DNA of 64,000 bases from the NCBI RefSeq assembly GCF_000010805.1, contig NC_012522.1, positions 6,820,001 through 6,884,000 of the forward strand. Reading direction: 5' to 3'. This document shows positions 35,633 to 44,045 of this stretch, piece after piece; the first letter of the stretch is position 1; each line of letters starts with the position of its first letter. The position numbers and the translations under genes were made by a program. The DNA comes from Rhodococcus opacus B4 (GTDB lineage: Bacteria > Actinomycetota > Actinomycetes > Mycobacteriales > Mycobacteriaceae). The notes under the pieces were generated by a model that saw only the letters and a program-made list of their open reading frames with translations, ran no database searches and was not told the DNA's origin.

Positions 35633-36301
35633 TCACAGACCTCCCAGGCAGCCGCGAAGACGCGTCAGGCCGTCGCGGATGCGCGTCTTCACCGTCGACA
35701 GGGCGACCCCGAGCTGGGAGGCGACTTCCCGGTAGGTGCGGCCGTCGTAATACGCCATCGCAACGGACTCGCGCTGCATGTCCGTGAGCGAGTCGAGGCA
35801 GGCGAGCACCGATTGGTGCTCGAGCCGGCGCGTCACCTCCTCGGTGACGTGGTCGAACGGCCCCGCGATATTGGTGGTCTCGTAGAGGGATTCGCGGTCG
35901 GTGCCGGCCTGCTCCGAGCGCACGCGGTCGACGGCCCGGCGGTGCGCGAGTGTCATCAGCCACGACAGCACGGAACCCCGTGCCGGGTCGAAGTTCGACG
36001 CGGTGCGCCAGGCCTGGAGGAAGACTTCCTGCGTCGTCTCCTCCGCATACCCGGGGTCGCGCAGCACCCGCAGGACCATGCCGTGCACTCGGGCGCTCGT
36101 CCGGTCGTACAGTTCGGCGAACGCGTCGGCGTCCCCGTTCGCCACACGAGCCATGGTGTCGTAGAGTTCCGCGGATTCGGTGGCTCGGGCGCTGTGTGCC
36201 CCCGCCGCGTCCGCCGAACACACGTCTTCTGCCGGGGTACTGCCCTCGTGGTTCGTCACCGGCGCTCGTCTCGCTTCATCGAGAACCACGGTAGCGTGCA
36301 T
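35633..36301 (-). CDS. sigK: ECF sigma factor SigK
   Basis: A 222-aa ECF sigma-70 factor. Region 2 spans about 60-130 (AFAELYDRTSARVHGMVLRVLRDPGYAEETTQEVFLQ has the core-binding and -10 reading parts) and region 4 about 155-220 (MQRESVAMAYYDGRTYREVA..., LSTVKTRIRDGLTRL). Residues 1-45 are a variable extension. ATG 36301 is preceded by GGAGGAG at good spacing. Pairing with RskA identifies the SigK group. In the tubercle bacillus sigK is elsewhere, so its place next to whiB3 and sigD is a difference of this genome. Confidence 0.93.
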   Translation of the reverse strand: MHATVVLDEARRAPVTNHEGSTPAEDVCSADAAGAHSARATESAELYDTMARVANGDADAFAELYDRTSARVHGMVLRVLRDPGYAEETTQEVFLQAWRTASNFDPARGSVLSWLMTLAHRRAVDRVRSEQAGTDRESLYETTNIAGPFDHVTEEVTRRLEHQSVLACLDSLTDMQRESVAMAYYDGRTYREVASQLGVALSTVKTRIRDGLTRLRGCLGGL

Positions 36302-36381
36302 GTCCGCTCATCTCCTCCAGCCGGTAGGCATTCGGAGACCGAGTCGTCCTGGATGGGTGGCGAGGGGCCGATGTGACGCGA

Positions 36382-36409
36382 GGAACCCCCGCGCGGCGGC
36401 GAGGGTTCC
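36382..36409. terminator. Weak hairpin downstream of whiB3
   Basis: GGAACCC (36382-36388) pairs with GGGTTCC (36403-36409) around a GC-rich loop, between the whiB3 stop and the sigK start. It could end the whiB3 transcript. Confidence 0.4.
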
Positions 36410-36430
36410 CCGGTGAGTGTGGTCGAGCGG

Positions 36431-36724
36431 TCAAACGGCGATCCGGCCGCGTCTGTGCCGGGCATGCATCTCGCGTTCCGTTTCGGACATTCCACCCCAG
36501 ATCCCGTACGGCTCGGACACACTCAGCGCGTGATTGCGGCACTGGGCGAGGACCGGGCAGCGTCTGCACATTTCCTTCGCACGGGTTTCCCGCTGGGCGC
36601 GGGCACGGCCACGCTCGCCGTCGGGATGGAAGAACATCGAGGAGTCGACTCCGCGGCACAGTCCGTGCATCTGCCAATCCCAGATATCCGCGTTCGGGCC
36701 GGGGAGGTGGTTGGGTGCAGGCAT
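36431..36724 (-). CDS. whiB3: Redox-responsive regulator WhiB3
   Basis: A 97-aa WhiB-family [4Fe-4S] transcription factor; WhiB3 binds SigA and controls redox and lipid metabolism in mycobacteria. All four cluster cysteines are present (C23, C53, C56, C62; CxxC in MCRRCP) with the GIWGG turn and a basic C-terminus. The opening PGPNADIWDWQMHGLCRG and SMFFHPDGERGRAR are near-identical to my recollection of WhiB3. AAGGAG lies 6 nt before the ATG. It is divergent from the MerR-type gene. Confidence 0.93.
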   Translation of the reverse strand: MPAPNHLPGPNADIWDWQMHGLCRGVDSSMFFHPDGERGRARAQRETRAKEMCRRCPVLAQCRNHALSVSEPYGIWGGMSETEREMHARHRRGRIAV

Positions 36725-37030
36725 GTGGACTCCTTAGCTGCAAGCTCGCCTCGGGCGGCGAGCGGACCGTGGGCTCGACGTTCAAGCCGCTGAATCATTC
36801 ACGTTGCTAACCGTAGAGTCGGTTCGGAAATCGCGTCAATAGTTGTTCACAGTGGGAATTTACATATCCCACGAGCTGAAAGTTAACCTGGAAAATATTT
36901 ACTTTCCCGCGGTTCCATGTTTCCGTTTCGGGTTGAAAGACCTTGGGGCACGGGTAACGATGTGCGGGTGCCCCAGCCCGCGGAGCCTGAAACGCAGACC
37001 CCCTCCGGATCTCCGGACGAGGGACCCACG
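36725..37030. promoter_or_regulatory. whiB3/MerR divergent intergenic region
   Basis: About 300 bp without a gene, visibly AT-richer than the surroundings. On the + strand TTGAAA (36933-36938) and TAACGA (36955-36960), spacer 16, form a promoter for the MerR-type gene. An inverted repeat GTGGGA (36852-36857) / TCCCAC (36867-36872) with a 9-nt spacer is a candidate operator. In-frame GTG codons at 36963 and 36969 could extend the MerR-type protein. Confidence 0.6.
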
Positions 37031-37984
37031 ATGTCGGTATCTGCGCTGGCCAGAAGGCTCGGGGTGGCCCCGTCGACGCTCCGTACCTGGGACCGCCGCT
37101 ACGGCATCGGCCCGTCCGTCCATCCGCAGGGAAGTCACCGGCGGTACACCCCGCGCGACGTCGCCCGGCTCGAATGCATGCAACAGGCTCTGGACGGTGG
37201 TGCAAACTCCGCGGAGGCCGCGAGATATGCGATTAACGCAATGGCTACATATTCGTCAGAAAGCGGCCTCCGGCCGGTTGGCGAAAATCTGGATGACAAC
37301 TCGGTGAACGGGACGAAAACAGGCTCGTCGAACCTTTTGTCATCCTTTTCCGGCCTCGCCGACGCCGAGGCCGCCGTGCGCAATCTGTCGGGCGCATTGC
37401 TGGCGCGAGACGTCGTGACCATCCGCCGGATCGTCGCGCGAGCCGTCGCGGAGCGGGGATTCAGCTCCATGTGGACGACGGTGGTCACTCCGGTGCTGGA
37501 ATGGGCGGACGAGGGCAGGAACTCCGACGTCGCCGCAGTGAGCGTCCGCGTCTTCGCCGAATGTGTCACGGGAATTCTGTCCACGATGACCCTGGATGCA
37601 CCGATCGGCGGCGGTGGCCGGGTCCTGCTCGTGCAGGTGCCCGCGGACACGCCGGACGCGGTTCCCGCCGACCCGTACGGTCTCGAATTCCGGGCCCTGG
37701 GCGCGGCCCTGGCCACCGCCTCGGTGGACACGCGGATCGCGCTGCCGCTGTGCCGGTCGGCGTTGCTCGCCGCCGTGACCAACGCCGAACCGGACGTGAT
37801 CGTCCTCTGGTTGCCGGCCGCCGGATGCGACGTCGCGTCCCTGCTGCGGGCGATCCGCCGCAGGCGCATCGGGCTGACGATGCTCGCGGGCGGTCCCGGG
37901 TGCCGGACACAGGCGCTGCCGCGGACGATCGCCGCGCTCGGCGCGCTGGATGCGGCGGTGGACGCCGTCGCCGCGGTCACCTGA
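37031..37984 (+). CDS. MerR-family regulator with vitamin-B12-binding-like C-terminal domain
   Basis: 317 aa. The MerR HTH is at the N-terminus (SVSALARRLGVAPSTLRTWDRRYG..., SHRRYTPRDVARL). A linker follows, then a helical and a Rossmann-like region (about 110-317; ALATASVDTRIALPL..., PDVIVLWLPAAGCDVASLLRAIRRRRIGLTMLAGGPG) resembling the CarH/LitR architecture. The cobalamin-ligand motif E/DxHxxG is absent, so B12 binding is doubtful. ATG 37031 has GAGGGA 7 nt upstream; the ORF could begin at GTG 36969 or ATG 36917. It is divergent from whiB3. Confidence 0.8.
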   Translation: MSVSALARRLGVAPSTLRTWDRRYGIGPSVHPQGSHRRYTPRDVARLECMQQALDGGANSAEAARYAINAMATYSSESGLRPVGENLDDNSVNGTKTGSSNLLSSFSGLADAEAAVRNLSGALLARDVVTIRRIVARAVAERGFSSMWTTVVTPVLEWADEGRNSDVAAVSVRVFAECVTGILSTMTLDAPIGGGGRVLLVQVPADTPDAVPADPYGLEFRALGAALATASVDTRIALPLCRSALLAAVTNAEPDVIVLWLPAAGCDVASLLRAIRRRRIGLTMLAGGPGCRTQALPRTIAALGALDAAVDAVAAVT

Positions 37985-38018
37985 CCGGCAAGAGGCCGGG
38001 CGATGCGATGATCTCGGC

Positions 38019-38852
38019 GTGCCCGACTCCTCTCTCCGTTCCGCAGCCACGAATCGACTGATCCGCGCGGCGTTCGGCGCCGATCCCGGTGCGAGCCCGT
38101 TGCCGGATTCGGACGTCCCCGTCGAACGCTGGATGCGGGCGGTGGCGTGGGGCGCCCAGGGGCACTACGGCCGATCCCGCGCCGAACTGGACGCCCTGAC
38201 GCGCGGAGGGGCCGCCGAACCCGCGGTCGTCTCGCTCGCCTGGAGCACGCGGGCGTCCTTGCTGAGACAACTCGGCTGGCACGCCGTGGCGTCCGGATTC
38301 GACGGCCGGGCCCTGGCGCTAGTCGGGACGGATCCCGGAGCCGCATTCGGTGTTCTCGCCGTGCAGGCGCGGTGCGACGCACTGACAGGACTCGCCGCCG
38401 ACGCACTGGGGTGCGGCCGGCTCGCACTGGGCAGGCGGCTGCTCGATCGGTGCGCCGAGCACCTGGACGCGCACGACCTCGGCGCACTGTGGCGCCAGCA
38501 CGTCCGGAGGCACTGGGTGAGCGCGGAGCTGTTTCTCGCGGCCGGGGACTTCACCGCGGCGCGCCGCCACGCCGAGACCGCGGCAGAAATTTCGGAGGCC
38601 GCCGGATCGGTGCGGCACCACGTCAAATCGGACCTGCTACGGAGCGCGTCGATGACGGGGGACTCCGATTCCGGTCCGGCGGCGCGGCTCGCGGCGGATG
38701 TGGTCGACCGTTGCGATCGGTACGGCCTGATACCTCTGAAGTGGGCGGCTGCGATGTTGCTCGGTGGTGTGACGTCCGACTCACGAGCGGAGACGGTGTG
38801 CAAGGAGTGCGAAGCCGTCATCAGGGCGCGAGGTGGGCACTTCCGAATCTGA
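38019..38852 (+). CDS. Helical-repeat protein, Rv3415c-like, function unknown
   Basis: A 277-aa Ala/Arg-rich protein of alternating helices reminiscent of TPR repeats (YGRSRAELDALTRG, SLLRQLGWHAVASGFDGRAL, AARRHAETAAEISEAAG). No catalytic motif, signal or TM helix. GTG 38019 was chosen as the first plausible start after the MerR-type stop. It sits immediately upstream of sigD, as Rv3415c does, so a link to the SigD pathway is possible but unproven. Confidence 0.72.
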   Translation: MPDSSLRSAATNRLIRAAFGADPGASPLPDSDVPVERWMRAVAWGAQGHYGRSRAELDALTRGGAAEPAVVSLAWSTRASLLRQLGWHAVASGFDGRALALVGTDPGAAFGVLAVQARCDALTGLAADALGCGRLALGRRLLDRCAEHLDAHDLGALWRQHVRRHWVSAELFLAAGDFTAARRHAETAAEISEAAGSVRHHVKSDLLRSASMTGDSDSGPAARLAADVVDRCDRYGLIPLKWAAAMLLGGVTSDSRAETVCKECEAVIRARGGHFRI

Positions 38853-39012
38853 CTCCGCTGGTCGGCTGCCGTGGGGCCGGGTTGTTCACGAATCGGTGCG
38901 AATCCGGGCGAATACCGTTCGGTCCGCACCGTTACTCTTGGAGTGTTCCGCTGAGAGCGGGAGCACACCCATCGGGGGAGGTGCCACTGTAACGCCAGGA
39001 TATTCAGCAACG

Positions 39013-39591
39013 ATGACTAACACGAGCGAGGAGTTGGACTCCGCCGTCGCCGCTGCAACGCAGGGTGACCGGGCCGCTTTAGCTCTGGTCCTGGAAAACA
39101 TTCGGCCCCTGGTTGTGCGTTACTGCAGAGCCAGGGTCGGTGCTGCGGAGAGGGGACAACTCTCCGCGGACGACGTGGCACAAGAAGTGTGCCTCGCCGT
39201 GATGACGGCCCTTCCTCGCTATGAGGATCAGGGCCGGCCGTTCATGGCATTCGTCTACGGGATCGCCGCGCACAAGGTCGCCGACGCGCATCGGAACTCC
39301 GCACGTAACAAGTCGGAGCCCGTCGCCGAAGTACCTGATGTCGTAGCCAACGACGACGGACCCGAACAACGGGCGCTGGACTCGGAAGCGAGCAGGCAGA
39401 TGAACGAACTGCTGAGCACGCTGCCGGAAAAGCACCGGGAGATCTTGATCCTCCGGCTCGTGGTCGGTATGTCGGCGGAGGAGACGGCCGCGGCCGTGGG
39501 TAGTACCGCGGGAGCTGTCCGCGTGGCTCAACACCGAGCCATCGCGAAACTGAAAAAAGAAGTGACGAGGGCAGGTGAGAGGTTTGGCTAG
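39013..39591 (+). CDS. sigD: ECF sigma factor SigD
   Basis: A 192-aa ECF sigma factor. Region 2 (about 25-95) carries ADDVAQEVCLAVMTALPRY and FMAFVYGIAAHKVADAHR; region 4 (about 135-185) carries LPEKHREILILRLVVGMSAEETAAAVGSTAGAVRVAQHRA. ATG 39013 is favoured; upstream in-frame extension is short and has no better Shine-Dalgarno. The next gene encodes its likely membrane anti-sigma and overlaps the 3' end. SigD in mycobacteria acts in stationary phase and the stringent response. Confidence 0.92.
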   Translation: MTNTSEELDSAVAAATQGDRAALALVLENIRPLVVRYCRARVGAAERGQLSADDVAQEVCLAVMTALPRYEDQGRPFMAFVYGIAAHKVADAHRNSARNKSEPVAEVPDVVANDDGPEQRALDSEASRQMNELLSTLPEKHREILILRLVVGMSAEETAAAVGSTAGAVRVAQHRAIAKLKKEVTRAGERFG

Positions 39592-40609
39592 GGGCATCAA
39601 GCGCAACGGCAATCCCGATGCCGATCTCCCAGGAGACGACGCACCGGTGGACGTCGCGGCTGTGCGCCGCGACGATGCGCTGATCGACGCGATCGCCGGT
39701 GGCGGTCCCGTCGCAACGGACTCGCCGGAGCAGTACGAGCTCGCGCTTCTGCTGACCAATTGGCGTGCCGACATCGTGTCGACGCCGATGCCGACCGGAC
39801 CGCTGCTCGACGACGTGATCGCGGCGATCGACGCCTCGGACAACGCCCGTTCCGCACGCAGCGCCGCCCGCGGCAAGCTCCGGCTGTTGCGGCCCATCGC
39901 GGGCGCTGCCGCCGCGATCGCGGTCGTCATGGGCGGTGCCACCATCTTCTCGTACAACGCCGAACCCGGTGATCCGCTGTGGAGCGTCAAGTCGGTCGTG
40001 TTCAGTCAGCAGGCCGATTCGACGGTCGCGCAGATCGACACCACGACGCAGCTGCAGGAGGCCGAGCGGCTGATCGCCGCGGGTGACGCGGAGTCGGCGA
40101 AGAACCTGCTCGACGGCGCCGCCGACCGTGCCGGCGGGGTACGCGACGCCGACATGCGCAACGAACTCGACGTGTGGCGGGCGAAGCTGGCCGCGGAGGT
40201 CGAGAAGATCGCTCCCACCACGCCGCCGGCGACGACCACGCCGGGAACCACCACCGCGGACGCGACGACGCAGGCCACCGAACTGCCTGCCACCGTGCCG
40301 GGCACACCCGGTTCGACGACGGTGCCGGGAGCAGAGCTGCTGCCGGGAGGCCAGCTGCCCACGGATCTGCAGATTCCGGGGTTGCCGCCGATTCCGCTGC
40401 CGCAGCTGCCCACCCTGCCGCCGCAGCCGCCGCTTCCGCCCGAGACGATGCCGTCCACGAGCCCGGATCCGACGATCATGCAGCTGCCGATGCTGCCGAC
40501 CGACAATCCGACGACGCAGCCGTCCACTCAGCAGCCGCCGCAGGAGCCGTCCACTGTGCCGCTGCCGACCACGACGACCACCGTCCCGGTGCTGCCGCCC
40601 ACCAGCTAG
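39575..40609 (+). CDS. rsdA: Anti-sigma-D factor RsdA
   Basis: A 344-aa membrane anti-sigma. The cytoplasmic N-terminus (about 1-105) contains DDALIDAIAGGG and YELALLLTNWRADI; one TM helix lies at about 108-126 (IAGAAAAIAVVMGGATIFS). The outer part begins with a helical DUF-like segment (TQLQEAERLIAAGDAESAKNL) and ends in a long Pro/Thr/Leu-rich tail. The GTG start overlaps sigD by 17 bp with GAGGGCAG before it. Known biology: ClpXP-linked proteolysis releases SigD; no specific cleavage motif was identified here. Confidence 0.9.
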   Translation: MRGLARGIKRNGNPDADLPGDDAPVDVAAVRRDDALIDAIAGGGPVATDSPEQYELALLLTNWRADIVSTPMPTGPLLDDVIAAIDASDNARSARSAARGKLRLLRPIAGAAAAIAVVMGGATIFSYNAEPGDPLWSVKSVVFSQQADSTVAQIDTTTQLQEAERLIAAGDAESAKNLLDGAADRAGGVRDADMRNELDVWRAKLAAEVEKIAPTTPPATTTPGTTTADATTQATELPATVPGTPGSTTVPGAELLPGGQLPTDLQIPGLPPIPLPQLPTLPPQPPLPPETMPSTSPDPTIMQLPMLPTDNPTTQPSTQQPPQEPSTVPLPTTTTTVPVLPPTS

Positions 40610-40628
40610 CGGTCCGCCGGCCCTCCCG

Positions 40629-40679
40629 CACAGACCACTGTGGCCCGACACTTCGCGTGTCGGGCCACAGTGGTCTGTG
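40629..40679. terminator. Bidirectional terminator with 23-bp perfect stem
   Basis: Arms 40629-40651 and 40657-40679 are perfectly complementary over 23 bp around the loop TTCGC, between the convergent stops of rsdA (40609) and the DUF5319 gene (40695). It is one of the longest uninterrupted stems in the window. Confidence 0.9.
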
Positions 40680-40694
40680 TCGAGTTGTGCCGGA

Positions 40695-41099
40695 TCAGGC
40701 GTCGAAGCCGTCTCCGTGCAGAGCGTCGTTCATCGAGGCGTCCGCGTAGCCGCGGCAGTAGTCCCAGGTGACGTAGGCCTCGGGTGTCGGGTCGTAGGCG
40801 GGCTCGTGCGGGCGCACGGTGCCGTCGACCAGGAGCTGGAGGAGGTTGGCACGGAGCATGTCCCAATCGTGGTAGTGATCTTGCTGGCAGTCTTCGCAGC
40901 AGACGACGAGCCCGCGGATCCCACGATGCGCCAGGAGCGCCTCGTACACGGCGAGGTCGGCCAGGTCTTCCTCCACCGCGAGACGCTCGTGGGGGTCGAG
41001 TGGCTGGCCGGGTTCGATCGCATCGAGAGCTGCGGACGGGTCGGCGGGGTCGCCGGCGAAGGGGTCCGGGGGCAGACCTGGAGGCAGTTGATCGCGCAC
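40695..41099 (-). CDS. DUF5319 protein (Rv3412-like)
   Basis: A 134-aa conserved actinobacterial protein of unknown role. It is acidic, with a Cys/His-rich centre CCEDCQQDHYHDW that could bind a metal, and a C-terminal EAYVTWDYCRGYADASMND. No TM or signal. The GTG start has TACCGT 6 nt before it on the minus strand and no Shine-Dalgarno, suggesting a leaderless transcript. It is divergent from guaB2 and convergent with rsdA, the same neighbourhood as Rv3412. Confidence 0.82.
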   Translation of the reverse strand: MRDQLPPGLPPDPFAGDPADPSAALDAIEPGQPLDPHERLAVEEDLADLAVYEALLAHRGIRGLVVCCEDCQQDHYHDWDMLRANLLQLLVDGTVRPHEPAYDPTPEAYVTWDYCRGYADASMNDALHGDGFDA

Positions 41100-41105
41100 A
41101 GCACC

Positions 41106-41111
41106 ACGGTA
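41106..41111 (-). promoter_or_regulatory. -10 element of the DUF5319 gene
   Basis: Minus-strand TACCGT, 6 nt before the GTG at 41099, in the leaderless arrangement seen at several other genes here. It supports this start codon. Confidence 0.45.
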
Positions 41112-41321
41112 CGCAGGTCAGCCCGGTCTGCGCCAGCCGTTCGGCGTACGCCCAGCGTGGGTGGGCTCCGTGGCGATCGCGTCGAGCCGATATCATGGTG
41201 TGCGGAGCTGGGAATATCGATCGACGCTCCCGACTTTTCCCTGTAAACCGGATCGACGATCCGACTGTCCACAGACGGCGCCGCGGCGCTGCACCTATGT
41301 TCCATGGAGGGCCCGAACCGC

Positions 41322-42845
41322 ATGACAAGTTCAGCAGGGCATGTACACACCGGCGGTGACGACCCGAACAAGGTCGCGATGCTGGGTCTCACGTACGACG
41401 ACGTCCTGCTCTTGCCGGCGGCGTCGAATGTCATCCCCGGCCAGGTCGACACGTCCAGCCAGCTGACCAGGGACATCCGGCTGCGGGTGCCGCTCGTCAG
41501 CTCCGCGATGGACACCGTCACCGAGGCGCGGATGGCCATCGCCATGGCCCGCGCAGGCGGCATGGGCGTGCTGCACCGCAACCTGTCCGTCGAGGCGCAG
41601 GCCGGACAGGTCGAGACGGTCAAGCGGTCCGAGGCGGGAATGGTCACCGACCCGGTCACCTGCAAGCCGTCCGACACCCTCGCCGAGGTCGACGCCAAGT
41701 GTGCCCGGTTCCGGATCTCCGGACTTCCGGTCACCGACGCGGCGGGCCAGCTCGTCGGCATCATCACCAACCGCGACATGCGTTTCGAGGTCGACCAGAA
41801 CCGCGCCGTGTCCGAGGTCATGACGAAGGCGCCGCTGATCACCGCCCAGGAGGGTGTCACCGCGGAGGTGGCGCTGGGTCTGCTGCGCCGCCACAAGATC
41901 GAGAAGCTGCCGATCGTGGACGGGCAGGGCAAGCTCACCGGCCTCATCACGGTCAAGGACTTCGTGAAGACCGAGCAGCACCCGGACGCCACCAAGGACC
42001 GCGACGGCCGGCTCCTGGTCGGTGCCGCCGTGGGTGTGGGCGACGAGGCGTGGAGCCGCGCAATGGCTCTCACCGACGCCGGGGTCGACGTTCTCGTCGT
42101 CGACAGCGCCCACGGCCATTCGGCCGGTGTGCTGGACATGATCTCCAAGCTCAAGGCCGAGGTCGACGAGCGCGTGCAGATCATCGGCGGCAACGTCGCC
42201 ACCCGCAGCGGCGCGGCCGCCCTCATCGAGGCCGGTGTGGACGCGGTCAAGGTCGGTGTCGGCCCCGGCTCCATCTGCACCACCCGCGTCATCGCCGGTG
42301 TCGGCGCCCCGCAGATCACCGCGATCCTCGAAGCGGTCGCCGCGGCCAAGCCGCACGGGGTGCCGGTGATCGCCGACGGCGGCCTGCAGTTCTCCGGCGA
42401 CATCGCGAAGGCCCTCGCGGCCGGCGCGTCGACGGCGATGCTCGGTTCGCTGCTCGCGGGTACCGCGGAGTCGCCGGGTGAGCTGATCCTGGTGAACGGC
42501 AAGCAGTACAAGAGCTACCGCGGCATGGGCTCGCTCGGCGCGATGCAGAGCCGCGGGGCCGCGAAGTCGTATTCCAAGGACCGCTACTTCCAGGACGACG
42601 TGCTGTCCGAGGACAAGCTGGTCCCGGAGGGCATCGAGGGCCGGGTCGCGTTCCGCGGTCCGCTGTCCCAGGTCACACATCAGCTCACCGGTGGTCTGCG
42701 GGCCGCCATGGGCTACACGGGAGCGTCGTCGATCGAGGAACTGCAGAACGCGCAGTTCGTGCAGATCACCGCTGCGGGTCTGAAGGAGAGTCACCCGCAC
42801 GACATCACGATGACGGTCGAAGCTCCCAACTACACCGCTCGCTAG
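41322..42845 (+). CDS. guaB2: Inosine-5'-monophosphate dehydrogenase
   Basis: Oxidises IMP to XMP, the rate-limiting step of GMP synthesis. The 507 aa carry catalytic C319 in GPGSICTTR, two CBS domains (about 105-220, MVTDPVTCKPSDTLAEV and VMTKAPLITAQEGVT), the flap SYRGMGSLGAM and the C-terminal PHDITMTVEAPNY. ATG 41322 has GGAGGG 10 nt upstream; ATG 41304 lies before that Shine-Dalgarno and is less likely. The 220-bp upstream region contains TATCAT (41191-41196) as a possible -10. guaB3 follows after 33 bp. Confidence 0.97.
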   Translation: MTSSAGHVHTGGDDPNKVAMLGLTYDDVLLLPAASNVIPGQVDTSSQLTRDIRLRVPLVSSAMDTVTEARMAIAMARAGGMGVLHRNLSVEAQAGQVETVKRSEAGMVTDPVTCKPSDTLAEVDAKCARFRISGLPVTDAAGQLVGIITNRDMRFEVDQNRAVSEVMTKAPLITAQEGVTAEVALGLLRRHKIEKLPIVDGQGKLTGLITVKDFVKTEQHPDATKDRDGRLLVGAAVGVGDEAWSRAMALTDAGVDVLVVDSAHGHSAGVLDMISKLKAEVDERVQIIGGNVATRSGAAALIEAGVDAVKVGVGPGSICTTRVIAGVGAPQITAILEAVAAAKPHGVPVIADGGLQFSGDIAKALAAGASTAMLGSLLAGTAESPGELILVNGKQYKSYRGMGSLGAMQSRGAAKSYSKDRYFQDDVLSEDKLVPEGIEGRVAFRGPLSQVTHQLTGGLRAAMGYTGASSIEELQNAQFVQITAAGLKESHPHDITMTVEAPNYTAR

Positions 42846-42878
42846 CAACCAGTCACGATTCACGAGAAAGGGGCGCGC

Positions 42879-44018
42879 GTGCGCGACCTCGTTGAGATCG
42901 GCATGGGCCGAACAGCCCGACGAACCTATGAGCTGGACGACATCGACATCGTCCCCTCCCGCCGGACCCGCTCCTCCAAGGAGGTGTCGACGTCCTGGCA
43001 GCTCGACGCGTACCGGTTCGACATTCCGGTGCTGGCGCATCCGACCGACGCGCTCGTGTCGCCGTCGTTCGCGATCGAACTCGGCAAGCGCGGTGGCCTC
43101 GGAGTCATCAACGGTGAGGGGTTGTGGGGCCGGCACGCGGACGTCGAGGCCAAGCTCGCCGAACTCGTCGCGCTGGCGGAGTCGGACGTCGACGTCGAGG
43201 CGCCGATCAAGAAGCTGCAGGAACTGCATGCGGCGCCGTTGCAGCCGGGTCTCCTGGCCGCTGCGGTGGCGCAGGTCCGCGACGCGGGTGTCACGACCGC
43301 CGTGCGGGTCAGTCCGCAGAACGCGCGGGCGCTGACCCCGCAGTTGCTCGAGGCGGGCATCGACCTGCTGGTGGTGCACGGCACGATCATCTCCGCCGAG
43401 CACGTCGCCCACGGCGACAGCGAACCGCTGAACCTGAAGACGTTCATCTCCGAACTGGACGTTCCCGTCGTGGCCGGTGGGGTGAGCGATCACCGGACCG
43501 CTCTGCATCTGATGCGCACGGGCGCGGCCGGTGTGATCGTCGGGTACGGCTCCACCGAGGGCGCCACGACCACCGGTGAGGTGCTGGGCATCGGTCTCCC
43601 GATGGCGACGGCCATCGCGGACGCCGCGGCCGCCCGCCGCGACTACCTCGACGAGACGGGTGGGCGCTACGTCCACGTCATCGCGGACGGCGACATCACG
43701 TCTTCGGGCGACCTCGCGAAGGCGATCGCCTGTGGCGCGGACGCCGCGGTTCTGGGCGCACCGCTGGCCGTTGCGTCGGAGGCTCCCGGCGGCGGCTGGT
43801 ACTGGCCGTCGGCCGCCGCGCACCCGTCGGTGCCGCGCGGCACGATGCTGCCGGTCTCGTTCGGTGACCGCCCGTCGCTCGACCGGGTCCTCACCGGTCC
43901 GTCGGACGACCCGTTCGGTTCCCTGAACCTGGTCGGTGGACTGCGCCGCTCGATGGCGAAGGCGGGATACTCCGATCTGAAGGAATTCCAGAAGGTGGGC
44001 CTGACGGTTCGCGCCTGA
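42879..44018 (+). CDS. guaB3: GuaB3-family IMP dehydrogenase-related protein
   Basis: A 379-aa IMPDH/GMP-reductase-family TIM barrel without CBS domains, always paired with guaB2 in this group. The barrel is intact (GGLGVINGEGLWGRH, VVAGGVSDHRTALHLM, HVIADGDITSSGDLAKAIACGADA). Where IMPDH has the catalytic GPGSICTT loop this protein has IVGYGSTEGATTTGE, with no Cys, so standard Cys chemistry is not possible at that spot. The role is unsettled: regulatory partner or divergent enzyme. GTG start after AAGGGG. Confidence 0.92.
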   Translation: MRDLVEIGMGRTARRTYELDDIDIVPSRRTRSSKEVSTSWQLDAYRFDIPVLAHPTDALVSPSFAIELGKRGGLGVINGEGLWGRHADVEAKLAELVALAESDVDVEAPIKKLQELHAAPLQPGLLAAAVAQVRDAGVTTAVRVSPQNARALTPQLLEAGIDLLVVHGTIISAEHVAHGDSEPLNLKTFISELDVPVVAGGVSDHRTALHLMRTGAAGVIVGYGSTEGATTTGEVLGIGLPMATAIADAAAARRDYLDETGGRYVHVIADGDITSSGDLAKAIACGADAAVLGAPLAVASEAPGGGWYWPSAAAHPSVPRGTMLPVSFGDRPSLDRVLTGPSDDPFGSLNLVGGLRRSMAKAGYSDLKEFQKVGLTVRA

Positions 44019-44045
44019 GGCGTTCGCCGCCGCTGCTGCTCCTCT

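Noticed and set aside
37985..38018. Short gap before the Rv3415c-like gene as a promoter
   Set aside because: Only 34 bp with no clear TANNNT at leaderless spacing; read-through from the MerR-type gene is the simpler reading.
41331..43823. 830-aa minus-strand ORF across guaB2 and guaB3
   Set aside because: It spans two certain genes and their gap with low-complexity translation, a GC-driven shadow.
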